DNA of 40,031 nt from Clostridiaceae bacterium (GTDB lineage: Bacteria; Bacillota; Clostridia; Clostridiales; Clostridiaceae). Every line of letters begins with the position of its first letter. Within the stretch, counting starts at the first letter, position 1. Made by a program: the position numbers and the translations under genes. The notes beneath the pieces were generated by a model. It made no database searches. It had not been told where the DNA came from and saw only the letters and a list, made by a program, of their open reading frames with translations. Below are positions 33,387-40,031 of this stretch, piece by piece. Location of the stretch: the NCBI GenBank assembly GCA_014380625.1, contig JACMJL010000275.1, forward strand, positions 1 to 40,031, written 5' to 3'.

Positions 33387-34313
33387 TTAGTTTGCTAATT
33401 CTTTATCAAAAAAAACTTTTACTACTTCTTCATACTCTTTTTTGTCTATATCTACTTCTGCGTTTAACTTTATGATTGTCTTGTTATCAATTTTCTTAGT
33501 AACTTTATTTAAAATATCTTTTATTTCAGGATTTTTTTCTAGAAGGTCTTGTTTTATAACAGGAGCTATATTATATGGTGGCCATACATGCTTATCATCT
33601 TCTAGTACCACAAACTCATCTTTACTTAATTGTCCTTCTGTTGTATAGGCTACAGCAAGATCTGCTTTATCATTATGAAGCACCTCATATTTTAGTCCGT
33701 TGTCATAGATCTTTTCATCTTTAAATTTAAAATCTCCATAAGTTACTTTCAAAGCTGGAAGTCCATCTGCTCTTTCGTCAAATTGACCTTGAGATGCAAA
33801 TCTAATACTTCCTGCGTTCTTTTGAAGGTCTGAAATAGTACGTATATTGTATTTATCAGCTGCCTTCTTCGTGATTACTAACCCCTGACCATCATTGGCC
33901 GAAGATGGATCAAGCCAAATCAATTTAAATTTTTCCTTGTATTTTGTTGCAACTTCATCATATACTTCCTTCGAATCAAACTTTGGTTTTTCCTTTAATA
34001 TGGACATCAACCCTGTCCCTGTATACTCTGGATAAAAATCAATATCTCCATTTATAAGTGAAGTATGAACCACTGCACTACCAAGATTTAATTTTCTTTC
34101 GACTTTGTAACCTGCCTTTTCTAAAGCAACTGCATATAACTCACCTAAAATTAATGATTCAGTAAAATCTTTAGAACCAACTTTTATTGTAGGTTTATTC
34201 TTATCCACTGTAGTACTTGATGAACTTTTATTACTGCAACCAGTTAACATCAAAACTGAAAACAAGGTTGTTAGTACTGAACCTATAACTAAGTTTTTTA
34301 ATCTTTTATGCAT
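33387..34313 (-). CDS. Osmoprotectant-binding lipoprotein (OpuCC-like)
   Basis: A 308-aa substrate-binding lipoprotein of the OpuAC/ProX-like family. Lipobox LTGC (Cys26) and a Ser-rich linker lead to IKVGSKDFTESLILGELYAV, GDIDFYPEYTGTGLMSILKE, WLDPSSANDGQGLVITKKAA and NIAPVIKQDLLEKNPEI, which are typical for glycine betaine, carnitine or choline binders. It is the second gene of the operon, between the permease and ATPase genes. Confidence 0.92.
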   Translation of the reverse strand: MHKRLKNLVIGSVLTTLFSVLMLTGCSNKSSSSTTVDKNKPTIKVGSKDFTESLILGELYAVALEKAGYKVERKLNLGSAVVHTSLINGDIDFYPEYTGTGLMSILKEKPKFDSKEVYDEVATKYKEKFKLIWLDPSSANDGQGLVITKKAADKYNIRTISDLQKNAGSIRFASQGQFDERADGLPALKVTYGDFKFKDEKIYDNGLKYEVLHNDKADLAVAYTTEGQLSKDEFVVLEDDKHVWPPYNIAPVIKQDLLEKNPEIKDILNKVTKKIDNKTIIKLNAEVDIDKKEYEEVVKVFFDKELAN

Positions 34314-34342
34314 AACTAAACACTCCCTAAATATAATACTTT

Positions 34343-34981
34343 TTAATTTCTTTGATATTTTGTAATACTTAGTTGAAACATAAATAACAACATTTCTGCT
34401 ATTACTGAAAGTAGTGCTACAGTGGCTCCGCCTATTATTAATATGCTAAAATCATTCATACCCAAACCAGTGAAAATGAAATCTCCAAGTCCACCAGCTC
34501 CTATATAAGATGCTAAAGTAGTGCTAGCAATTACTTCCACCGAAGAGGTTCTAACTCCTGTAATTATTAAAGGTAGTGCTAATGGGATTTCAATGTTAAA
34601 TAGCATTTTTTTATAATCCATCCCCATTCCTTCAGCACTTTCTATAACAGATGGATCAATATTTCTTATCCCTAAACAGGTATTTATAAGTATGGGTGGT
34701 ATGGCCAAAATCACAAGTGCTAATAGGGCTGGAAGGAATCCAGTTCCAAGTATTGGCATAACTAACACTAGGATTGCTAAGCTTGGAATAATCCTAAAAA
34801 AATTAAATAAGTTCATTATTGGCTTTGATACTTTTGTAAATTTAGCACATATAATACCTAGGGGTACTGCTATTATAATCCCTATGAAAACTGCAGTTAC
34901 ACTAATCTGAATATGAATTTTCACTGCTTCAAAGTATTTATCAATGTGCTTTAATAGATAGTTCATAACCTCAGTGAACAT
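34343..34981 (-). CDS. Osmoprotectant ABC transporter permease (OpuCD-like)
   Basis: A 212-aa inner-membrane permease, first gene of the operon. About five helices are visible, with the coupling loop ESAEGMGMDYKKMLFNIEIP and the following GVRTSSVEVIASTTLASYIG. It pairs with the permease at 31739-32383. AAAGGA precedes ATG 34981. The order permease, binding protein, ATPase, permease is a variant of the OpuC layout. The upstream ~80 bp shows no riboswitch. Confidence 0.9.
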   Translation of the reverse strand: MFTEVMNYLLKHIDKYFEAVKIHIQISVTAVFIGIIIAVPLGIICAKFTKVSKPIMNLFNFFRIIPSLAILVLVMPILGTGFLPALLALVILAIPPILINTCLGIRNIDPSVIESAEGMGMDYKKMLFNIEIPLALPLIITGVRTSSVEVIASTTLASYIGAGGLGDFIFTGLGMNDFSILIIGGATVALLSVIAEMLLFMFQLSITKYQRN

Positions 34982-35064
34982 TTACATCTATCCTTTCTAA
35001 AAAGTAAATAGAGTTATCATTTTATATTATTAATTAAATTCATAAATAGAACGGGCTATTTTAG

Positions 35065-35139
35065 TCAAATAAAAAAAGGCTTCGAATAAACTACAAATTT
35101 GCTATCTTCATAACAAAAATGTGTCTTATTTAAAGCCTT
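35065..35139 (-). terminator. Terminator of larE
   Basis: A stem of AAGGCTTCGAATAA (35076-35089) with TTATTTAAAGCCTT (35126-35139), two mismatches and a 36-nt loop, followed on the minus strand by TTTTTTTATTTG. Confidence 0.7.
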
Positions 35140-35161
35140 TAGTTTTCTTATAATCTATAAA

Positions 35162-35986
35162 TTATATTGTTTTTTCTTCTTTTGTAAGAACTTCATTCAT
35201 ACTTCCAGTTCTATAGCCTAACATGTCAAAGGTAACATATGTAAATCCTATTTTTTTAAATTCATTACCTATCTTATCCATGATTTCCACACTGAAAAAC
35301 TGTTCTCTTTCTTCAGGTGAAACTTCAATTCTAGCTATTTCTCCATGATGTCTTACTCTTACCTGTCTTATTCCCATATCTAAAAGGAGTTGCTCTGCTC
35401 TATCCACCATCTTTAACTTAGGTAAGGTTATCTTATTTCCATAAGGAAACCTAGAGGATAAACAGGCAAAGGATGGCTTGTTCCAAGTTGGAAGTCCAAG
35501 TTCCTTAGATAATTCTCTAATATCATTTTTAGTTAGGCCTGCCTCTTTAATTGGGCTTACTACCTCTAATTCTTTTGCAGCTTGCATACCGGGTCTATAA
35601 TCTCCAATATCATCAAGGTTTGAACCATCAAAAACGTACTCTACACCATTTGCAATTGCAACTTCCTTTATTTTAGTAAAAAGCTCTTTTTTACAAAAAT
35701 AACATCTATTCTTAGGATTGCTTGCAAACCCTTCAATTTCGAGTTCTTCAGAAGAAATAATAATATGCTTTACGCCCATATCCTCTGCATACTTTATAGC
35801 TTCCTTTAATTCTCTTTCAGGATATGTGGACGAAGTTGCAGTAACTGCGATCAATTTATCTCCTAAAACCTCATGAGCCACTTTTATTAGAAAAGTACTA
35901 TCTACACCACCGGAAAAAGCTATGGCTGCACTACCTCTTTTTTTAATTATATCTTTAAGTAATTGAAATTTTTCTTGTAAATTCAT
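35162..35986 (-). CDS. larE: LarE-like PP-loop sulfur transferase, three-cysteine type
   Basis: A 274-aa PP-loop ATPase. LarE inserts sulfur while building the nickel-pincer nucleotide cofactor of lactate racemase. The PP-loop is SGGVDST (25-31). Cys95 and Cys98 (NRCYFCKKELF) plus Cys175 (PSFACLSSRF) form the C-x2-C...C triad of the cluster-bearing LarE type; Lactobacillus plantarum LarE keeps only the last Cys and sacrifices it. The longer frame opening at 36127 is an artefact running through the palindrome and the cadA end. ATG 35986 with GGGTGGTG upstream is the real start. It lies 44 bp after the P-type ATPase; larB, larC and larA are not here. Confidence 0.88.
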   Translation of the reverse strand: MNLQEKFQLLKDIIKKRGSAAIAFSGGVDSTFLIKVAHEVLGDKLIAVTATSSTYPERELKEAIKYAEDMGVKHIIISSEELEIEGFASNPKNRCYFCKKELFTKIKEVAIANGVEYVFDGSNLDDIGDYRPGMQAAKELEVVSPIKEAGLTKNDIRELSKELGLPTWNKPSFACLSSRFPYGNKITLPKLKMVDRAEQLLLDMGIRQVRVRHHGEIARIEVSPEEREQFFSVEIMDKIGNEFKKIGFTYVTFDMLGYRTGSMNEVLTKEEKTI

Positions 35987-36013
35987 ATTACACCACCCTA
36001 AATAAATATAGCA

Positions 36014-36057
36014 GGGGGACGGGGTTGTTGTCAACATGTTGACGACAACCCTGTCCG
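36014..36057. repeat. GC-rich palindrome (REP-like), copy A
   Basis: An inverted repeat centred at 36036/36037: the arms GGACGGGGTTGTTGTCAACA and TGTTGACGACAACCCTGTCC differ by two mismatches. Its GC content is far above the surroundings. It contains the last eight codons and the stop of the upstream P-type ATPase gene and the leader of larE. It matches copy B at 38246-38290. Confidence 0.9.
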
Positions 36058-38157
36058 CTTGAGGCATCTCATTGAATTTAAAACTGCAATTAGAGCTACT
36101 CCTACATCTCCAAATACCGCCACCCATATAGAAGTTAGGCCAAATACACCTAATGCAAGAATTACTAGTTTAACTACTAGACAGAATATAATATTCTGCC
36201 AAACAATTTTATTTGTCTTTTTGGCAATACCTATTGCCTCTACAATCTTTGAAGGTTCGTCTGTCATAATAACTACATCCGCTGCCTCAATTGCAGCATC
36301 AGATCCTATTCCTCCCATTGCTATTCCTATATCAGCCCTTGCCAGCACTGGTGCATCATTTATACCATCACCTACAAATATCACCTTTTTCTTACTGGCT
36401 TTTCTTTTCTCTAGGGCTTCAAATATTTCTACCTTACCATCTGGTAAAAGTTCAGAATAAACTTCATTAATACCTATTAAGTTTCCAACCGCATCACCCA
36501 CCAGCTTACTATCGCCAGTTAACATTACTATTTTTTTAATTCCAATTTCCTTTAAAGCTGTAATCGCATGTGCTGAATCTGATTTAATCTCATCAGAAAT
36601 CACTATAAAACCTGCGTAAATTCCATCTAGTGCAATATGAACTATGGTACCTATTTTATCAACTTCAATAAAGTTAATCTGATTTTTTTTCATCAATTTA
36701 CTATTTCCAGCTACCACGGTCTTTCCCTTTATACTAACCTCTATGCCAAGCCCAGATAGTTCGGAAAAGTTGTTACTTTCCATTTTATCTAACTCTTTAC
36801 CATATTCCTTAATTATTGACTTAGCAATAGGATGATTAGAAAAGCTTTCAGCTAAAGCAGCATATTCTAAGAGTTCTTCTTGGCTATAATTTCCTGCAAC
36901 CTTTATTTCAGTAACTTTAAAAACGCCCTTAGTTAAGGTTCCAGTCTTATCAAACACAACTGTATCTACATTATTAAGAGCTTCTAGATAATTACTTCCC
37001 TTAATTAATATTCCTGCCCTAGAGGCAGCTCCTATACCCCCGAAAAACCCTAAAGGAATTGAGATGACTAAAGCACAGGGACAAGATACAACAAGAAAAA
37101 CTAAAGCTCTATATATCCAGGTATCAAAAGTGGCACCAGGGACCAGAAGTGGTGGGAGTAATGCCAACAGAACTGCTCCAATAACTACAACTGGAGTATA
37201 CACTCTAGCAAATTTAGTAATGAAATTTTCTGTTTGTGCCTTTCTACTGCTGGCATTTTGTACAAGTTCCAGAATTTTAGATACAGTTGACTCACCAAAT
37301 TCTTTTGTAACTTTAACAGTAATAACACCATTTTTATTAATAAAGCCACCATAAACTTCATCCCCAACATGTACACTTCTTGGTACTGCTTCTCCAGTTA
37401 GTGCCGAGGTATCAACATTAGAATCTCCTTTAGTAACAATTCCATCCAAGGGGACTTTTTCACCAGGTTTTACCATGATAAAATCTCCTGGTTTAACAAC
37501 CTCTGGAGAAACTTTAACTATCTTTACACCTCTTTTAAGATTTGCAAAGTCCGGTCTAATATCCATTAATTTTTCAATAGATCTTCTAGAGGATCGAACT
37601 GCAAGGTGCTGAAATAATTCACCTACCTGATAAAATATCATTACAGCAACACCCTCGGAAAATTCACTAATTGAAAAGGCACCAATAGTAGCCACACTCA
37701 TTAGAAAATTCTCATCAAAAACCCTACCTTTAATCACATTTTTAAAAGCATTTAATACCACATCATATCCAACTATTAGATAGGCTAAAAAAAACAAAGA
37801 AAACTCTATTGGTAAACTTAGTCGTGATAACATTCCTATTAAAAATATTATCCCTCCCACACTTAACCTTGTAAGGATTGCTTGAACATATTTATCCTTT
37901 TTACTATTATCTTTTACCTTCGGTAACTGAAGCACCTTCACATCAGGTTCATGATTCTTAACTATAGCTGTAACTTCCTTAACTATTCTATCCTCATTAT
38001 TTTTATCTTCAAATTGCAGAACTAACCTTCCAGACACAAAGTCTAAGGTCGCATTTGAAACATTTTTTATATTTCCAGATTCTTTTTCAATTTTAGCTGC
38101 ACAATTAGCACAGTCTAATCCTTCTAAAAAGAGTTCTTTTTTAACTAATGCTTCCAT
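36031..38157 (-). CDS. cadA: Zinc/cadmium/cobalt-exporting P1B-type ATPase
   Basis: A 708-aa membrane ATPase that exports divalent metals. An N-terminal HMA domain binds metal through LDCANCAAK (Cys16, Cys19). Transmembrane helices follow, then the actuator TGEAVP, the membrane metal motif SCPCAL (Cys359, Cys361), phosphorylation site DKTGTLT (Asp403) and the hinge GDGINDAP. GAGGGGG precedes ATG 38157. The last eight residues (RTGLSSTC, 701-708) and the stop come from the palindromic repeat; relatives end near SMRCLK. A consensus promoter with an ArsR/SmtB-like operator controls it, so it is probably metal-induced. larE follows on the same strand. Confidence 0.93.
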   Translation of the reverse strand: MEALVKKELFLEGLDCANCAAKIEKESGNIKNVSNATLDFVSGRLVLQFEDKNNEDRIVKEVTAIVKNHEPDVKVLQLPKVKDNSKKDKYVQAILTRLSVGGIIFLIGMLSRLSLPIEFSLFFLAYLIVGYDVVLNAFKNVIKGRVFDENFLMSVATIGAFSISEFSEGVAVMIFYQVGELFQHLAVRSSRRSIEKLMDIRPDFANLKRGVKIVKVSPEVVKPGDFIMVKPGEKVPLDGIVTKGDSNVDTSALTGEAVPRSVHVGDEVYGGFINKNGVITVKVTKEFGESTVSKILELVQNASSRKAQTENFITKFARVYTPVVVIGAVLLALLPPLLVPGATFDTWIYRALVFLVVSCPCALVISIPLGFFGGIGAASRAGILIKGSNYLEALNNVDTVVFDKTGTLTKGVFKVTEIKVAGNYSQEELLEYAALAESFSNHPIAKSIIKEYGKELDKMESNNFSELSGLGIEVSIKGKTVVAGNSKLMKKNQINFIEVDKIGTIVHIALDGIYAGFIVISDEIKSDSAHAITALKEIGIKKIVMLTGDSKLVGDAVGNLIGINEVYSELLPDGKVEIFEALEKRKASKKKVIFVGDGINDAPVLARADIGIAMGGIGSDAAIEAADVVIMTDEPSKIVEAIGIAKKTNKIVWQNIIFCLVVKLVILALGVFGLTSIWVAVFGDVGVALIAVLNSMRCLKRTGLSSTC

Positions 38158-38180
38158 GATATACCCCCTCTAATTAATTA

Positions 38181-38202
38181 CATATGAACACCTGCTCATA
38201 TG
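38181..38202. promoter_or_regulatory. ArsR/SmtB-type metal-responsive operator
   Basis: CATATGAACA and TGCTCATATG flank a 2-bp centre, an inverted repeat with one mismatch pair. The pattern ATATGARCA-N2-TGYTCATAT is the form of sites bound by ArsR/SmtB-family zinc, cadmium or arsenic repressors. It lies at about +5 to +26 of the predicted cadA transcript. No repressor gene is in the window. Confidence 0.75.
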
Positions 38203-38213
38203 TCTATATATTT

Positions 38214-38242
38214 ATTATATGGAAAATTCCCAAATGTGTCAA
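38214..38242 (-). promoter_or_regulatory. Consensus sigma-A promoter of cadA
   Basis: On the minus strand, TTGACA (38242-38237), exactly 17 bp, then TATAAT (38219-38214): a perfect consensus promoter. The operator lies just downstream of the expected start near 38207, so repression would block it. Its -35 ends 3 bp from the palindromic repeat. Confidence 0.88.
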
Positions 38243-38245
38243 TAG

Positions 38246-38290
38246 GGGGACGGGGTTGTTGACAACATTGTTGTCAACAACCCCGTCCCC
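38246..38290. repeat. GC-rich palindrome (REP-like), copy B
   Basis: A perfect 22-bp inverted repeat around a single T (38268). Each arm reads GGGGACGGGGTTGTTGACAA plus CA. It lies between the cadA promoter and the TPR-protease gene. On the plus strand it is followed by ATGTTATTAT and a GGGGTGG ribosome-site box, as in copy A on the other strand. Confidence 0.93.
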
Positions 38291-38318
38291 ATGTTATTAT
38301 CTTATGGGGTGGTATAAT

Positions 38319-39968
38319 TTGTATAATAAAAAAAATGGTAAAATTTCTATTTTAGCAATAATTATTTCAGCTAGTGTAGCTGCTTTTGTTTTATATGTGT
38401 TGTTAATATATTTTATATTTAATTCAGGTAGTAAAAACTCCTTTAATAAAGGAAAAAAACTTTTAAATCAAAGCGATTATTACGGTGCAATAAATTATTT
38501 TAATCAAGCTGAAAAAAGTGATAAAAAAAACAGCATTTTATACTTAAATTTAGGTGAAGCTTATTTCAGAATTAAGAAATATGAAGAGGCCTTAACTAAC
38601 TTTAATAAGTCTTTAGCTATTACATCCACAAACCCAAATGCATTTGCCTTCAAGGCTTATGATTATGTTATGCTTGAAAATTATGTGGAAGCAGACAAGT
38701 TCTGCGCAGAAGCTTTAAAACTTGATCCTAAGAATGCATTTGCCTATAATGTAAAAGGCCAAATATCTTATTCTAAGTATAATGATGAAGATGCCTTAAC
38801 TAACTTTGATAAAGCAATAAAGTTAAACAAAAATTATTATGAACCATATATTAATAAAATTAAAACCATTTATGATGAAAAAGAATATTTAAATTGTATA
38901 ACCTTCTCAAAGGAAACCTTGAAAAAGTTTCCTAAAAGTGTTGAAATATATAAATATATTTCCAATTGTTTCTCTCAATTGGAAAAACATGAGGATGCTA
39001 TAAGTGAATTAAACCTTGCTTTAGAAATTGACCCAAAGGACCCTGATTTGTTATCGAGCATTGGTTGGGAATATTTCTATAATAAAAATTCTTCTCAGGC
39101 TTCTACTTTCGCTAAGAAGGCATTATCTATAGATCCAGAGTTAAAAGATGCCTTAGATCTTTTAGATTCAATAGATAAAGATTCTCTATCAGAAGCAGTG
39201 AAGATTGTAAATTTCATAAAGACTAACTACCTATATTTCGATAAGGTTATAGATTTTGATAAAAAGGCTAAAGCTTTCGAAGATCTAAAGACTTTAACAA
39301 CAAAGGATATTACTAACTTTATTGAAGATATTAAAATAAAAGATGATAACTTCACCTTTACTTTAACAGATTCCGACTTCAATCATCGTATTACAGAAAA
39401 AACTGCAAATGAAATTACTTCAAAAAGTCTTAAGGAAAATACTTTTTATTTGAAGATTAACTCTTTTAATAACACCGTAGATTTAGACTTTCAAGACGTA
39501 TTAGTAAAAATTAAGAACCCCGAACAGATGAATTTAGTTATAGACCTAAGAAATAACTCAGGTGGTGTTATAAGTGCTGCTAATAATATTTTAGATGTAT
39601 TACTTCCTAAATGTACTACAAGCTTTACTATAAACAGAACTGGAAGTACGCATTCTTACTACTCTGATGAAAAACAAATAAAATTCAAAAAGATAATCAT
39701 ACTAGTGAATGAATATACTGCAAGTTCTTCTGAACTTCTAACCCTTGGTCTTAAAAAATATTTGAATAACGTTGTTATAATTGGTCATACAACCTTTGGT
39801 AAGGGAGTTGGGCAATTAACTTATGATAATGCTGATAAAAAATACTCCATATTTCTTGTAAGCTTCTACTGGAACGTGAAGGAAAGTAATATTGCAGGCA
39901 CAGGAATAATGCCGGATATTGCAGTTAACGGTACCTCTGATTCGTATTACATCAATAAAGTCACCTAA
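38319..39968 (+). CDS. Membrane-anchored TPR protein with S41 protease domain
   Basis: A 549-aa protein starting at TTG 38319, with GGGGTGG 6 nt upstream. The frame is open back to 38184, but that extension reads through the palindrome and lacks a ribosome site. It has an N-terminal transmembrane helix (about 9-33), about seven TPR repeats (about 40-290, for example AINYFNQAEKSDKKNSILYL and AISELNLALEIDPKDPDLLS), then an S41/C-terminal-processing-protease domain (about 350-545). The catalytic Ser is in YTASSSELL and the Lys in TFGKGVGQ; NLVIDLRNNSGGV is also typical. No PDZ domain is seen; the TPR array may take its place in substrate recruitment. The substrate is unknown. Confidence 0.87.
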   Translation: MYNKKNGKISILAIIISASVAAFVLYVLLIYFIFNSGSKNSFNKGKKLLNQSDYYGAINYFNQAEKSDKKNSILYLNLGEAYFRIKKYEEALTNFNKSLAITSTNPNAFAFKAYDYVMLENYVEADKFCAEALKLDPKNAFAYNVKGQISYSKYNDEDALTNFDKAIKLNKNYYEPYINKIKTIYDEKEYLNCITFSKETLKKFPKSVEIYKYISNCFSQLEKHEDAISELNLALEIDPKDPDLLSSIGWEYFYNKNSSQASTFAKKALSIDPELKDALDLLDSIDKDSLSEAVKIVNFIKTNYLYFDKVIDFDKKAKAFEDLKTLTTKDITNFIEDIKIKDDNFTFTLTDSDFNHRITEKTANEITSKSLKENTFYLKINSFNNTVDLDFQDVLVKIKNPEQMNLVIDLRNNSGGVISAANNILDVLLPKCTTSFTINRTGSTHSYYSDEKQIKFKKIIILVNEYTASSSELLTLGLKKYLNNVVIIGHTTFGKGVGQLTYDNADKKYSIFLVSFYWNVKESNIAGTGIMPDIAVNGTSDSYYINKVT

Positions 39969-40012
39969 GGGCCGGGGTTCTTCACACCGAGGTTGACAAT
40001 AACCCCGTCCCT
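39968..40012. repeat. GC-rich palindrome (REP-like), degenerate copy C
   Basis: AGGGCCGGGGTT and AACCCCGTCCCT form the outer arms with one mismatch; the centre (CTTCACACCGAGGTTGACAA) has lost its symmetry. It starts at the stop codon of the protease gene. A further TGTGACAGTCATGTGTCC reaches the window edge and may belong to the same element. Confidence 0.7.
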
Positions 40013-40031
40013 ATGTGACAGTCATGTGTCC

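Noticed and set aside
34982-35064. Possible riboswitch ahead of the osmoprotectant transporter
   Set aside because: Only about 80 bp separate the gene from the larE terminator, and no conserved aptamer pattern was seen.
35984-36127. N-terminal extension of larE opening at 36127
   Set aside because: It translates the palindrome and the 3' end of cadA, has no ribosome site and does not match LarE; ATG 35986 has GGGTGGTG upstream.
38184-38318. N-terminal extension of the TPR-protease frame
   Set aside because: It reads through the cadA operator, promoter and palindrome; TTG 38319 has a well-placed GGGGTGG and directly precedes the membrane helix.
1-40031. CRISPR array, tRNA, rRNA or insertion sequence
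   Set aside because: No regularly spaced short repeats, no cloverleaf-like or rRNA segments, and no transposase frame were found on either strand.

Overview
The window looks like a chromosomal segment of an anaerobic, spore-forming, low-GC Firmicute, most probably Clostridium sensu stricto. The composition is AT-rich. Shine-Dalgarno sites are strong (GAGGGGG, GGAGG) and TTG or GTG starts are frequent. An [FeFe]-hydrogenase maturase (HydE), a SleL/YaaH-type spore cortex hydrolase and a sigma-I/RsgI pair point the same way. The species cannot be named from the sequence alone.

Layout. (1) 1-6.1 kb: a YtfQ/YtfR-like (galactofuranose-type) sugar ABC transporter, an APH-fold kinase, a membrane-anchored protein made of two fused sugar-binding domains, and a YesN-type AraC response regulator whose expected histidine kinase is absent. 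(2) 6.4-11.4 kb: a 1,667-residue secreted beta-helix protein with three fascin-like, five FN3, one chitobiase-C-terminal-like and one discoidin domain, behind a promoter with tandem 11-bp repeats. (3) 11.7-14.4 kb: a lipoprotein, then a compact operon of a 64-residue lipoprotein, a radical SAM/SPASM enzyme and a four-helix membrane protein, resembling a peptide-modification system. (4) 14.4-17.3 kb: debris of a berberine-bridge-type oxidase, a Phd/ParE toxin-antitoxin pair with a palindromic operator, the SleL-like hydrolase and further decayed frames. (5) 17.4-20.2 kb: proC-dapF-hydE. (6) 20.4-23.7 kb: a tocopherol-cyclase-family protein, then azoR, ric and an FNR-like regulator with an exact FNR box ahead of ric. 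(7) 23.9-30.4 kb: two secreted GH18 chitinases next to sigI-rsgI, whose RsgI carries two chitin-binding modules. (8) 30.7-35 kb: a serine acetyltransferase and a four-gene osmoprotectant ABC transporter. (9) 35.2-40 kb: larE, a zinc/cadmium P-type ATPase with an ArsR/SmtB-like operator, and a TPR-S41 protease, with three copies of a GC-rich palindrome.

How the parts fit. The chitinases, the chitin-binding RsgI, the multidomain beta-helix protein and the galactofuranose-type uptake genes suggest a saprophyte that attacks polymers such as fungal wall or chitin; that joint role is inference. The ric-azoR unit with the FNR-like regulator looks like an oxygen or nitrosative stress module.

Mobile DNA is limited to short elements: a roughly 100-115-nt hairpin present twice (2.9 and 21.4 kb) and the palindrome confined to the last 4 kb. 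No insertion sequence, tRNA, rRNA, CRISPR array or phage gene was seen.
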